DNA from: Streptomyces wedmorensis
GTDB taxonomy: Bacteria > Actinomycetota > Actinomycetes > Streptomycetales > Streptomycetaceae
Length of the DNA stretch: 64,000 nucleotides
Assembly (NCBI RefSeq): GCF_000716445.1
Contig: NZ_JNWK01000033.1
Location: 38,927 to 102,926 of the forward strand
Direction: 5' to 3'
The stretch's first letter is position 1; every line of letters begins with the position of its first letter. The position numbers and the translations under genes were made by a program. Shown here piece by piece: positions 48,907 through 57,746 of this stretch. The notes under the pieces were generated by a model. The model searched no databases and had not been told where the DNA came from. It saw only the letters and a list, made by a program, of their open reading frames with translations.

Positions 48907-49713
48907 GTGAAAACCTTCGTGGGCGCGAGCGAACTCGCGCCGAAGACCTACGCCTGGGAGATCGACGCCAAGGGGCTGTCGGTCAGGGCCGGCCGGAGGC
49001 GTGCGGTGGACGGCATCGACCTGCGCCTGGGCACGGGAGTCCACGGCCTCCTCGGCCCCAACGGCGCCGGGAAGACCACCCTCATCCGGGCCTTGGCGAC
49101 CGTGCTCCGTCCGGCCGGCGGGTCCTTGCACATGCTGGGACACGCCGTCGGGGACGCCGGTGACCAACGAGCAGTGCGCCGCGCCATCGGCTACCTCCCC
49201 CAGGAGTTCGGCTACTACCGGCGGTTCACCGTGCGCGAGTTCGTCGAGTACATGGCCTGGCTCAAGGAAGTGCCGAAGAAGGAGATCCCCGGGGCGGTGC
49301 AACGCGCGGTGGAACGTGTCGGACTGGCGGACCGGGCGGACGACCGCATGAAGTCGCTTTCCGGCGGCATGGTGCGCCGCGTCGGCATCGCGCAGGCCCT
49401 GGTCAACGACCCTCGCATCCTCCTTCTCGACGAACCCACCGTCGGCCTCGATCCCGCGCAGCGACTGCGCTTCCGTGAACTCCTCAAGAGCCTCGCGGAC
49501 GAGACCTGTGTGGTGGTCTCCACCCATCTCGTCGAGGACGTGGCCGCCGCGTGTACGGACGTCATCCTCTTCGCGGACGGCCGGTTGGTCTTTCAGGGGA
49601 CCCCACGGGAACTCGAGGCGATCGGCGGTCCCGAGGACATCGGCGGCAGCCCGCTTGACCGGGGATACTCCGCACTCCTGGCTTCCACCGACCGCGAGGC
49701 GGGTACGTGGTGA
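48907..49713 (+). CDS. ABC transporter ATPase
   Basis: 268 residues from a GTG at 48907. Walker A G-P-N-G-A-G-K-T-T-L, Q-loop Y-L-P-Q-E-F-G-Y-Y, signature L-S-G-G-M-V-R-R-V and Walker B I-L-L-L-D-E-P-T-V-G-L-D-P are all intact; switch His is in V-V-S-T-H-L. It belongs to the CcmA/NatA-type exporters, often for drugs or peptides. It is followed with a 4-nt overlap by its permease. Confidence 0.94.
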   Translation: MKTFVGASELAPKTYAWEIDAKGLSVRAGRRRAVDGIDLRLGTGVHGLLGPNGAGKTTLIRALATVLRPAGGSLHMLGHAVGDAGDQRAVRRAIGYLPQEFGYYRRFTVREFVEYMAWLKEVPKKEIPGAVQRAVERVGLADRADDRMKSLSGGMVRRVGIAQALVNDPRILLLDEPTVGLDPAQRLRFRELLKSLADETCVVVSTHLVEDVAAACTDVILFADGRLVFQGTPRELEAIGGPEDIGGSPLDRGYSALLASTDREAGTW

Positions 49714-51092
49714 GGTCCTTCGGCATCCTGCGCACAGAGCTGCGACGTTCGGTCGCTCCTTCGGCGGGAGGTGTCCTGGTGCTCCTGACGCTGGGGTTCC
49801 TGTACCTGATCAGCGGCCCTTGGGAGAAGGGCCCCACCATGTGGACGGCACAGTGGACCTCGATGGCCCTGTGGACCCGCTTCCTGCTCGTGTTCCTGTG
49901 GCCGCTCGCAGTGGGGTTCGGGGCGCTGCAAGGCATGCGAGATCACCGCTCCGGAATGACAGAGCTGCTGGCCACCACGTCCCGGCCCCCGTTGTCGCGG
50001 GCAGTACGAACCGCGGGCGCGTCGGCGCTCACGCTGACAGCGGCTTTCGCCTGCCCCGTCCTGCTGGGAGCGATCCACGTGCACACCAGTGACGGTCACT
50101 GGCACACGGGATGGCTACCGCTGTCCTTGGTGGGCGCTCTTTCGCTCGTCGCCGGTTCCGTCTTCGGCATGGGCATGGGCAAGGTCGCGCCGTCCGCACT
50201 GACACCACCGCTCCTGGCGGCAGCGGCGCTCATGGGCACGCTGACCATGCAACAGGCCCAGGACCCCATGGCCGGCGAGCGCATCGTGCCGCTGCGGTTC
50301 GCGCTCCTCTCCCCCGCGAACGGCCCCGTGCGCGACGTGCTGACGACGTTCTCCGCCTCGGTGCACGCCGGGCAAGTGATCTGGCTGGCCGGACTGGGCA
50401 CGACGGGTGTCGCGCTTCTCGTCGCCGCCCGCCGACGAGCGCGTCTCGCGGCGGTCTCATCAGCTCTTGCCGCCGGCGTGATCGCTCTGGCCGTCCTGCC
50501 GCCCACTTCGTCTCGGACCTACGTGGTGGACACCGTGATGGCAGCGCCGCAGTGCAACGGACGGGTGTGTGTCACAAGGGCCCACTCCTCACGGCTTCCG
50601 GATCTTGTCGGGCCCGCTTACCAGGCGCTGCGCATCATGCGTGAGCGACTGGGCGATCAGGCGCCTCTGACCATGAACGAGTCCACCGTTCAGCAGGCCC
50701 CCGGAACAGTGCGGCCGCGTTCGCGCACCACGCTGTTCCTGTACTTCGACGACTGGTCGGTCACTCACGCCCGTGGGACAGATCTCGTCCGCAGCCTCAT
50801 CGCCAGCGGGCTGGCACCCACATGTCTTTCCCCGGAGGACGGCAGTCGCCGCAAGATCCGTGAGATCGCCGCGCAAAGCGTCGCGGTCGCATGGGCGACA
50901 GGTGAGCTGGAGCCGCTGCCGGGAACTCTCTGGTCGCGCGACGAAGCAATGGCTCTGGCTCAGCCGGTCTGGGAGACGCTGCACTCGCGACCCGAACAGG
51001 AGCAGCGCTCGAAGATCGACGCGATGCGCCGCGCTGCCTTCTCGTGCCAGGGCGATCCCCTTGGCGCACTAACGAAAGGCGGGCAGCCTTGA
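49710..51092 (+). CDS. ABC transporter permease with C-terminal soluble domain
   Basis: 460 residues from the GTG at 49710 (a GTG one codon earlier is also possible). Six or so helices occupy residues 1-265 (V-L-V-L-L-T-L-G-F-L-Y-L-I, L-L-V-F-L-W-P-L-A-V-G-F-G). The remaining 195 residues are soluble, with Cys in P-Q-C-N-G-R-V-C and basic/Arg-rich helices, and probably face outside. Such a large appended domain is unusual for a NatB-type permease and may bind the exported compound. Confidence 0.85.
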   Translation: MRSFGILRTELRRSVAPSAGGVLVLLTLGFLYLISGPWEKGPTMWTAQWTSMALWTRFLLVFLWPLAVGFGALQGMRDHRSGMTELLATTSRPPLSRAVRTAGASALTLTAAFACPVLLGAIHVHTSDGHWHTGWLPLSLVGALSLVAGSVFGMGMGKVAPSALTPPLLAAAALMGTLTMQQAQDPMAGERIVPLRFALLSPANGPVRDVLTTFSASVHAGQVIWLAGLGTTGVALLVAARRRARLAAVSSALAAGVIALAVLPPTSSRTYVVDTVMAAPQCNGRVCVTRAHSSRLPDLVGPAYQALRIMRERLGDQAPLTMNESTVQQAPGTVRPRSRTTLFLYFDDWSVTHARGTDLVRSLIASGLAPTCLSPEDGSRRKIREIAAQSVAVAWATGELEPLPGTLWSRDEAMALAQPVWETLHSRPEQEQRSKIDAMRRAAFSCQGDPLGALTKGGQP

Positions 51093-51676
51093 GGTGGCTC
51101 CGACTCTATGCCCGCTCACGGCAGATCTTCCTCAGCTTGCCGGCCACGGTGATCAGCGGTATCGCGGCCGCTATTCCGTCCTGGTCCGGTGAGCAGCACT
51201 CGCCCGACGCCCGGTCGCTGGTACTCGCCCTGAGCGCAGGCATCGCGGTGGCCTCCACCGGGCTGGGCGGACAGGATGTGCGGCTCGACCGAACCGGCTC
51301 ACTCTCCTGGGCCTGGATCAGGGCCGCGCATGCCCTGGGCATCGGAATGGCGGCCGTGACGGTCTTACTGGCACTCCAGGTCACCACCGAGACCACCACG
51401 CTTCTCGTGATCGGCCGCGCCGCCTGCGGCTTGGCCGGTCTCGCGGCGATCGGTGCGGCGGTCTTCGGTGCTGCTTTCGCCTGGGCCGTGCCCTTCGCCT
51501 GGTGCGCCGTCGCCTACTTCGTCCCGCCATCAGGAGATCGGACCGTGGAGATCGCAGCGTGGATGTTCCAGCCTGCCGACGCGGCGCCTTCCACATGGAT
51601 GTCGGCGGCGCTGTTGGTCACCGGGCTGGTCACCTATGCCACAGCGGGTCCCCGGCCTTCCGTCCTTGCTCGCTGA
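51089..51676 (+). CDS. membrane protein of the ABC cluster, carries a TTA codon
   Basis: 195 residues starting at a TTG that overlaps the permease stop as TTGA. Five or six hydrophobic helices (V-I-S-G-I-A-A-A-I-P, I-A-V-A-S-T-G-L-G-G, A-A-L-L-V-T-G-L-V-T-Y). No family is recognised; probably a second membrane subunit. It contains an in-frame TTA at 51365-51367, so translation may depend on the bldA leucyl-tRNA, tying the end of this operon to development. Confidence 0.78.
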   Translation: MRWLRLYARSRQIFLSLPATVISGIAAAIPSWSGEQHSPDARSLVLALSAGIAVASTGLGGQDVRLDRTGSLSWAWIRAAHALGIGMAAVTVLLALQVTTETTTLLVIGRAACGLAGLAAIGAAVFGAAFAWAVPFAWCAVAYFVPPSGDRTVEIAAWMFQPADAAPSTWMSAALLVTGLVTYATAGPRPSVLAR

Positions 51677-51683
51677 CACGGCG

Positions 51684-52361
51684 TCATCCGGCCGTCCACG
51701 AAGAAGTCGCCTCGGCAGACGACGGCCGTCGACAGGGGTCAGCGCGCCGCTGTCGGGGAGGCAGCCGCATCTCGGCGAGGTCGGGCGGTATCGGGGTGTC
51801 GGGACGGAAGAACGGCGCGGCCTGTCCGTCGACTACTCTCGCGGGTGCGTCGGTGAGGCGAAAGCGGTCATGTGGGCGGCCGTAGAAGTCGGTCGGGTGC
51901 AGCCGGATGAGCCGCACTCGGTGCGGGGCCCGGAAGACGCCGATCCAGTCGCCCGGGTCGAGGATGCCGTGCAGCCGGCCGTCGACGATGACCGCGGCCT
52001 GTCCCGAGTTCGGCAGGATCCGCAGGGCGACAGGTTCGTCGGGGGCCGCCACGACGCTGTGGTCGAAGGTCATGTGCGGGGCGATCGGCGTAAAGACGAC
52101 CGCATCTATGTGGGAGGACAGAACGGGGCCTCCGGCGGCGAAGCCGCAAGCAGTCGAGCCGGTGGGGGTGGCGAGGAGGTCCGGGTCACCGGCGGCCTCC
52201 GCCTCTTCTCGGCTGGTGCGGCGCTGCTGGTCCTCGCCCCACACATCGATGTCGGTACAGCGGATGCCGTGCGACCGACACCATGCGTGAACGGCGCCGG
52301 TGGCTTCCCTGGCGGCGGGGCGCCCTCGGTGGGTGATGAGCCCTATGCGTTGTACGGACAT
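51684..52361 (-). pseudogene. NAD kinase with internal deletion
   Basis: 225 residues with a strong ribosome site (GAGGAGG). N-terminal residues 1-61 (R-I-G-L-I-T-H-R-G-R ... A-G-D-P-D-L) match the start of NAD kinase. They run directly into A-T-P-T-G-S-T-A-C-G-F-A-A-G-G-P-V from the C-terminal half. The GGDGT active-site motif and about 120 residues around it are missing, with the frame kept. As this motif is essential in known NAD kinases, the product is probably inactive. It lies 38 nt after an NADP-dependent oxidoreductase gene. Confidence 0.8.
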
Positions 52362-52399
52362 GCGTACCTCCTCGGATGCGGCGGAGGCCGGCGGGATGC

Positions 52400-53263
52400 T
52401 CAGGTTCGGGTCTTGATCAATGCCGCTGTAGAGGCACGCTCCGTGTCCGGGACGAGGCTGAGGACGATCTTTCCCCGTGTGTGGCGCCGCTGGACCTGAC
52501 GGTAGGCCTCCTGGACCTCTTCCAGCGGGTAGACGGCGCTGATGGGCACGGTCAGCGAACCCTTCGAGACAAGGGCCGCGAGCTCGGCGACGACCTCACG
52601 GGAGAACGAGCCCTCCTGCGCCTCGCTCCGTACGCCGTAGCGGGCTACGGCACGGCCGTCGGCGATGGTGTTGATGCGCTGCGGTCGTACGCCCAGGGCG
52701 ATGGCGGTGTCGACGTTGCCATGCCCGAAGGTATCGATGTAGGCATCGATCCCCTGCGGCGCGAGGGCGCGCAGACGCTCTGCCAGTCCGGGGCCGTGCT
52801 GTACGGGAATGACGTCCAGAGACCGGAGAAAGTCGGCGTTCTGGTCTCCGGCCGTACCGATGACCGTGGCGCCACGCAGACGGGCGAGCTGGGCTGCGAG
52901 GGAGCCCACACCCCCGGCGGCCGCGGACACGACGACGGTCTCCCCGGGCTGGGGGTCGACCGCTTGGACAGCTGCCCAGGCGGTCACCCCGACCGCGGAC
53001 AGGGGCGCTGCCACCTCCCAGGGGATGTCCGCGGGCTTCGGCGTGAGGACGGCGGCCGGGGAGACGACGTAGTCGGCGTGTGCGGCGCGGGGGAGATATC
53101 CGATGACCTCGTCCCCGACGGCGAACTCGTTCACCCCCTCGCCCAGGGCGACGATGCATCCGGCGAAGTCGTTGCCCCGGCCTTCGGGAAAGTGCGCCGG
53201 CCGCATGTCCGCGAAGCCGCCTTCCCTGATGCCGGCCTCGCCCGGGTTTACGGGTGCCACCAC
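52400..53263 (-). CDS. NADP-dependent quinone-oxidoreductase-type protein, 5' truncated
   Basis: 287 residues from a GTG at 53263. The MDR fold is seen from V-A-P-V-N-P-G-E-A-G-I-R-E-G onwards, with G-R-G-N-D-F-A-G-C-I-V, G-D-E-V-I-G-Y and the nucleotide loop S-A-A-A-G-G-V-G-S-L-A. The family normally has about 30 more N-terminal residues. The frame upstream continues homologous (A-E-A-L-V-R-V-V) but ends at a stop about 18 codons back without a start, so the gene is probably truncated at its 5' end. It may not be expressed as a functional enzyme. Confidence 0.7.
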   Translation of the reverse strand: MVAPVNPGEAGIREGGFADMRPAHFPEGRGNDFAGCIVALGEGVNEFAVGDEVIGYLPRAAHADYVVSPAAVLTPKPADIPWEVAAPLSAVGVTAWAAVQAVDPQPGETVVVSAAAGGVGSLAAQLARLRGATVIGTAGDQNADFLRSLDVIPVQHGPGLAERLRALAPQGIDAYIDTFGHGNVDTAIALGVRPQRINTIADGRAVARYGVRSEAQEGSFSREVVAELAALVSKGSLTVPISAVYPLEEVQEAYRQVQRRHTRGKIVLSLVPDTERASTAALIKTRT

Positions 53264-53342
53264 GACGCGGACGAGGGCCTCCGCCGGCCGTCGGATCCGA
53301 TCCGCCTGTCAAGTGCCCGTCGATCCGCCGATAGCCCTGCGA

Positions 53343-53363
53343 ACCACGTACGTACTAGTCACC
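53343..53363. promoter_or_regulatory. possible regulator site ACGTACGTACTAGT
   Basis: In the 183-bp gap between the truncated oxidoreductase and the isochorismatase-type gene the stretch ACCACGTACGTACTAGTCACC contains overlapping palindromes (TACGTA, GTACGTAC, ACTAGT). This resembles sites of HxlR-type regulators. The regulator is not present. Confidence 0.3.
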
Positions 53364-53446
53364 GATGCGCGGGAGTTGAGGCTGCTGCGACTCTGCTCGA
53401 GGCGGCCGCATCCAGGTCGCCGGTCACGACAATCATCGGAGATGAC

Positions 53447-54100
53447 ATGGCAGCCAACGCCATCACGTACACCGGACTCGACGCGCTCCTCACTCCCGAG
53501 AAGTCGGTACTGTTGCTGATCGACCACCAGGGTGCCCAGTTCGCCGGCATGCGCAGCATGGACGCCAGCCTGGTCATCAACAACGTGACTGCGCTGGCCA
53601 AGGGCGCCAAGCTCTTCAACGTGCCGACCATCCTGACCACGGTCGTCGAGGACCGCGGCGGCCACATCATCCGCCAGCTCCAGGACGTCTTCCCCGAGCA
53701 GACGCCGATCGACCGTACGGCGATCAACACCTGGGAGGACCAGCGGGTCGTCGACGCCGTCGAGGCGACCGGTCGCAAGGACCTCGTCATCGCCGGGCTG
53801 TGGACGGACATCTGCCTCGCCTGGCCCGCGATCCACGCCCTCGCCGACGGCTACCGCGTCTTCGCCGTCACCGACGCCTCGGGTGCCACCACCACCGAGG
53901 CCCACGAGCGCGGCATCGAGCGCATGATCCAGGCCGGTGTCATCCCGACCTGCTCCGGCACCGTCATCTCGGAGTGGCAGCGCGACTGGGCTCGCGAGGA
54001 GACCGTTCCCGGCATGACGGAGATCCTCCTGGAGCACGGGAGCAGCTTCGGCACCAGCCTGGCCTGGGAACTGCAGCTCCTGGGGCAGAACAAGGGCTGA
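53447..54100 (+). CDS. isochorismatase-like cysteine hydrolase (YcaC type)
   Basis: 217 residues from the ATG at 53447. The isochorismatase fold shows Asp26 in L-L-L-I-D-H-Q-G, the strand L-F-N-V-P-T-I-L-T-T and Cys123 in A-G-L-W-T-D-I-C-L, the probable nucleophile. YcaC proteins hydrolyse small amide-like compounds that have not been identified. The gene starts a run of plus-strand redox and hydrolase genes to 57491. Confidence 0.9.
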   Translation: MAANAITYTGLDALLTPEKSVLLLIDHQGAQFAGMRSMDASLVINNVTALAKGAKLFNVPTILTTVVEDRGGHIIRQLQDVFPEQTPIDRTAINTWEDQRVVDAVEATGRKDLVIAGLWTDICLAWPAIHALADGYRVFAVTDASGATTTEAHERGIERMIQAGVIPTCSGTVISEWQRDWAREETVPGMTEILLEHGSSFGTSLAWELQLLGQNKG

Positions 54101-54327
54101 CTCCGCCCGTCCGGCAGCGGGAGCCCGCGGGCGGCACGGCACCGGTCTCGTTGCCATGCCGCCCGCGGCTCGTGCATGCCGCACCCACGCGGTTCCGCTT
54201 GCCCCGGCTCAAGTGCCGCCAGGGCGGCGGCGCACCTGCGCCGCCGCCCACCGGAACGGGCAGGCGAGTGGGGTTTCACGCCCCGCACATGTCGTGCCAT
54301 GACTCACCGACAGAAACGCAGGAACAC

Positions 54328-55311
54328 ATGACCGACACGTCGCGCATCGGACCGCCGCCTCCCTTCGACGCCGAACTCGTGCCCGCCTTGGAGTCGTTGG
54401 CGCAGGTCATGCCACCGGCCATTCTTCCGGAGATGCTCCCCGGGCTGCGTGACTTCATGGCGTCCGGTGCCGCGACCGACGACGACATACGCCGAGGCGG
54501 CGCCGTCGAGTTCGAGGAACTCCGGGTTCCGGGGCCGACGGGAGCTCCGGACATCTCTCTGCTGATCTGCCGGCGGACCGGCTCCATGGAGTCGCGGCCC
54601 GCGGTCTACTTCACGCACGGTGGCGGCATGGTCCTGGGGGACAACCGCAACCTCATCGGCGAGATGCTCGACTGGGTGCAGCAACTGGGAATCGTCCTGG
54701 TCTCCGTCGAGTACCGGCTCGCTCCGGAGCACCCTTTTCCCGCAGGCCTGGAGGACGTGTACGCCGGGTTCCGGTGGACCATGACCCGTGCCGAGGACCT
54801 GGGGATCGACCCCGGGCGTGTGGTGGTGTCGGGGCCGAGCGCGGGCGGCGGTCTGACGGCGGCCATGACGCTGCTCGCCCGGGATCTGGACGGTCCTGTG
54901 GCAGCGGGGCAGTTGCTGGTCTGCCCGATGCTCGACGACCGCAACGACAGCGTGTCAGCCCGCCAGATGGCCGGCGTGGGGGCGTGGGACCGTACATCCA
55001 ACGACACGGGGTGGACCGCGCTGCTGGGAGAGCGTCGCGGTGGCCCGGACGTCCCGGCCCATGCGGCTCCCGCGCGCGCCGAGGACCTGTCCGGCCTGCC
55101 TCCCCTTTTCATCGACGTCGGTTCCGCCGAGACCTTCCGCGACGAGGTCGTCACCTACGCCGCCCGGTTCTGGCAGGCCGGCGGCGTGGCCGAGTTGCAC
55201 GTGTGGCCGGGCGGCTTTCACGGATTCGACGCGCTCGCGCCCGAGGCCGATCTGTCGAGGCGGGCTCGCGCGATGCGGGTCGACTGGCTGCGTCGGACGC
55301 TGCGGCTCTGA
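54328..55311 (+). CDS. alpha/beta hydrolase, HSL-type esterase
   Basis: 327 residues from the ATG at 54328. Oxyanion motif H-G-G-G at 97-100, nucleophile Ser171 in G-P-S-A-G-G and a late catalytic His in P-G-G-F-H-G-F. The Asp lies in I-D-V-G-S-A-E-T-F-R-D. Members of the hormone-sensitive-lipase family cleave acyl esters of small alcohols or drugs. No signal peptide, so it should act in the cytoplasm. Confidence 0.92.
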   Translation: MTDTSRIGPPPPFDAELVPALESLAQVMPPAILPEMLPGLRDFMASGAATDDDIRRGGAVEFEELRVPGPTGAPDISLLICRRTGSMESRPAVYFTHGGGMVLGDNRNLIGEMLDWVQQLGIVLVSVEYRLAPEHPFPAGLEDVYAGFRWTMTRAEDLGIDPGRVVVSGPSAGGGLTAAMTLLARDLDGPVAAGQLLVCPMLDDRNDSVSARQMAGVGAWDRTSNDTGWTALLGERRGGPDVPAHAAPARAEDLSGLPPLFIDVGSAETFRDEVVTYAARFWQAGGVAELHVWPGGFHGFDALAPEADLSRRARAMRVDWLRRTLRL

Positions 55312-55332
55312 CCGCCACACCGGAGAGTGCAG

Positions 55333-55380
55333 TTGTTGACGCGACAACATCCCTCCGTTATTTTGTTGACACATCAACCA
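55333..55380. promoter_or_regulatory. two 18-bp operator sites (copies A and B)
   Basis: TTGTTGACGCGACAACAT (55333-55350) and TTGTTGACACATCAACCA (55363-55380) lie 30 bp apart and cover the promoter of the NADP-binding protein gene, whose ATG is at 55392. The same element occurs twice at 63408-63452. The form fits MarR-type operators. Confidence 0.7.
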
Positions 55381-55391
55381 AGGAGCTCTGT

Positions 55392-55940
55392 ATGAACATC
55401 ACCATCATCGGCCGTGGGCGTGTGGGTGGCGGTCTGGCCCGCATGTGGCAGAGGGCAGGCCACCAGGTGACCACCATCGGACGCGAGGGCGGTGACGCCT
55501 CCGGCGCCGACGTCGTCGTCGTGTCCGTCCCCGGCAACGTGATCACCGAGGCCCTGTCGACGGTCACCGGCCTTGACGGTCAGGTGACCATCGACACCAC
55601 CAACCTCTACACCGAGCGGGACGAGACCTTCCCGTCCCTCTCCCACCGCATCAAGGCCGTCGTCGGAGGCCCCACCGCGAAGTCGTTCTCCACCGTCTTC
55701 GCCTCCGCCTACGACGACATCGCCACGCAGCGCGTCACCCCCAGCAGCCTCTACGCGGCGGAACCCGGAGCGAAGGACATCACCGAGCAGCTCATCCGGG
55801 ACGCCGGCCTCGACCCGCTCTACGTCGGCGACCTCGACCCCGGCGCCCGGCTGCTCGAGAACAGCTCCGCGCTGACGCGCGCCCTCGCAGGGCAGATCGG
55901 CCCCTTCTTCTACCGCTACGGCCGTCCCGGCGAGCTGTAG
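55392..55940 (+). CDS. NADP-binding F420-reductase-like protein
   Basis: 182 residues, beginning with the Rossmann loop M-N-I-T-I-I-G-R-G-R-V-G-G-G-L. Then A-D-V-V-V-V-S-V-P-G-N and I-D-T-T-N-L-Y, as in NADPH:F420 oxidoreductase-like small dehydrogenases. Ends with F-F-Y-R-Y-G. Ribosome site AAGGAG at 6-8 nt. Directly downstream of two operator sites and 67 nt before an FMN reductase, so likely induced by the same signal. Confidence 0.85.
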   Translation: MNITIIGRGRVGGGLARMWQRAGHQVTTIGREGGDASGADVVVVSVPGNVITEALSTVTGLDGQVTIDTTNLYTERDETFPSLSHRIKAVVGGPTAKSFSTVFASAYDDIATQRVTPSSLYAAEPGAKDITEQLIRDAGLDPLYVGDLDPGARLLENSSALTRALAGQIGPFFYRYGRPGEL

Positions 55941-56007
55941 CCCCGGACCGGACCCACGTTCCCGGTCGGCATCCGCCCGTTCAGCACTCCCTCCAAGGAG
56001 ACCCCTC

Positions 56008-56571
56008 ATGACCCGCATCGCGATCGTCCTCGGCAGCACCCGTCCCGGCCGGAACGGCGAAGCCGTGGCCAACTGGGTAGTCGACATCGCCAAGCAGCGC
56101 ACCGACGCCGAGTACGAGCTCGTCGACATCGCCGAGTTCAAGCTTCCCCACCTCGACGAGGTGGCGCCGCCCTCCCTCGGCCAGTACGCCCAGCCCCACA
56201 CCAAGGCCTGGGCAGAGAAGATCGCCTCCTTCGACGGTTACGTCTTCGTCACCCCCGAGTACAACCACTCCACGTCCGGAGCCCTGAAGAACGCCATCGA
56301 CTTCCTCTACAAGGAGTGGAACAACAAGGCCGCCGGCTTCGTCAGCTACGGCAGCGTCGGCGGCACCCGTGCCGTCGAGCACCTGCGCCTGGTCATGGGT
56401 GAGCTCCAGGTCGCCGACGTCCGCAACCAGGTCGCCCTCTCCCTGTACACCGACTTCGAGAACTTCAGCGAGTTCCACCCCGCCGCCCACCAGGAGGGTG
56501 CGGTCATCGGCGTCCTGGACCAGGTCGTCGCCTGGAGCGGCGCCCTCGCGAAGCTCCGCGCCTCGGCTTGA
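56008..56571 (+). CDS. NADPH-dependent FMN reductase
   Basis: 187 residues. The flavodoxin-like family motifs are complete: G-S-T-R-P-G-R at the N terminus (FMN phosphate) and T-P-E-Y-N-H-S-T-S-G-A-L-K-N near residue 85. These enzymes reduce FMN, azo dyes or quinones in the cytosol. Placement after the operator-controlled NADP protein suggests one operon for electrophile defence. Confidence 0.93.
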   Translation: MTRIAIVLGSTRPGRNGEAVANWVVDIAKQRTDAEYELVDIAEFKLPHLDEVAPPSLGQYAQPHTKAWAEKIASFDGYVFVTPEYNHSTSGALKNAIDFLYKEWNNKAAGFVSYGSVGGTRAVEHLRLVMGELQVADVRNQVALSLYTDFENFSEFHPAAHQEGAVIGVLDQVVAWSGALAKLRASA

Positions 56572-56573
56572 TC

Positions 56574-57020
56574 GCACAGAACGGTCCCGCGAGCAGCCTC
56601 CTCACGGGCAAGGTCGTCGCCGCTGCGGACATCTCCCAGGCGTCACACATCGACCGTCTCATGACTGCCGACGTCGCCGGCGTACTCCACACAGCTCAGG
56701 CAGCAGCCCAGCAGACGAGAGGGCTCAGCAGGACGGCAGCGTCGTTCTCAGAGCGGCGTCGTCGGCGCCGACGCCCGTGCCGCCCGTCGCACACTCAACG
56801 GCGCCGCCGTCTCGATGGCCGCAGCCCTGGCCGACACGCTCGGCCCTTCCGGCTTCCACGCCGACGCAGTCTCCCCTGACACGATCGGCATCATTCCGCT
56901 GCGCCGGTTCGGAGCCCTTCCCAGGTCGCGGACGTGGTCGCCCACCTCGGCCCCGACCTGACCGGCTACGTCACCGGAGCGGTGTCGGTCGTCGACGGCA
57001 GCCAGACCGCTGCCATGTGA
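56574..57020 (+). pseudogene. remnant of a short-chain dehydrogenase
   Basis: Three pieces of an SDR in order but different frames: D-R-L-M-T-A-D-V-A-G-V-L-H-T-A-Q-A-A-A (near 56655-56710), A-A-A-L-A-D-T-L-G-P-S-G-F-H-A-D-A-V-S-P-D (near 56815-56880) and G-Y-V-T-G-A-V-S-V-V-D-G-S-Q-T-A ending at TGA 57020. The cofactor loop, catalytic S-Y-K and intervening parts are gone. The last fragment ends 36 nt before the SnoaL-like gene. Confidence 0.7.
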
Positions 57021-57056
57021 CCCCCGACCCGAGCCCGAGCACGACAAGGACCCCCT

Positions 57057-57491
57057 ATGAGCAACAACACCGTCAGCGAAGCCGCCAAGGCAGTGATCCG
57101 CCGCAACACCGAGGAAGTACAGGGCGGCGGAGACTGGGCTCTCTACGACGAACTGTTCTCCGACGACTTCGTCGATCACACCCCGCAGCCCGGCCGCACG
57201 CCGGACAAGGCAGGCGCCCTGGAGCTCTACAAGACCCTGCGCGCCGCTTTCCCGGACTTCCATGCAGTAATCCACTGGCAAGCCGCCCAGGACGATCTCG
57301 TCACCACCTACAAGACCTATCACGGCACCCACAAGGGAGAGTTCTTCGGCATCGCGCCCACCGGGCGCGAGATCCGGTTCGAGACCGTCGACGCCATGCG
57401 GGTCGTCGACGGCCGGATCACCGAGCACTGGGGCGTGGCCAACCTCTTCTCCCTGATGGAGCAGCTCGGCGCCCGCACCGTCACCCCGTGA
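57057..57491 (+). CDS. SnoaL-like protein (ester cyclase / NTF2 fold)
   Basis: 144 residues. Opens with helices (K-A-V-I-R-R-N-T-E-E-V) and shows L-F-S-D-D-F-V-D-H-T-P, F-P-D-F-H-A-V-I-H-W and T-G-R-E-I-R-F-E-T-V-D-A-M-R-V-V-D-G-R-I-T-E-H-W, the conserved core of SnoaL-like polyketide cyclases and uncharacterised relatives. His and Asp in these motifs line the pocket in the family. The role here is unknown. Confidence 0.87.
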   Translation: MSNNTVSEAAKAVIRRNTEEVQGGGDWALYDELFSDDFVDHTPQPGRTPDKAGALELYKTLRAAFPDFHAVIHWQAAQDDLVTTYKTYHGTHKGEFFGIAPTGREIRFETVDAMRVVDGRITEHWGVANLFSLMEQLGARTVTP

Positions 57492-57507
57492 CCGGTGAGA
57501 CCCCGGC

Positions 57508-57539
57508 CCTCGACACGCAGTGGCCACTGCGTGTCGAGG
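57508..57539. terminator. perfect 32-bp palindrome terminator
   Basis: 16-bp arms meet without a loop at 57523/57524; it starts 17 bp past the SnoaL-like stop. The remaining 207 bp up to the convergent SARP stop contain no gene that I recognise. Confidence 0.85.
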
Positions 57540-57746
57540 CGTTTCTGAGGAACGCCACAGACCCTTTGCACCGCGCCATGCTCAGGATCTATTACCGACG
57601 TCTGCTGCTCGAACTGTCCGGCTACCGAGACCGGACAGCCCTTCCGGAACCGCCCAGCCGTTGTGGAACCGCCTGTCGACGAGACGTCCACCAGACCCCC
57701 ACTGAGCCCAAAGCCGCGCACCCCGCGGAAGGCATTCTGCGCAACA

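Noticed and set aside
57560..57746. Small plus-strand frame (D-P-L-H-R-A-M-L-R-I-Y-Y) after the terminator
   Set aside because: No start with a ribosome site and no recognised domain; it lies beyond the SnoaL-like terminator.
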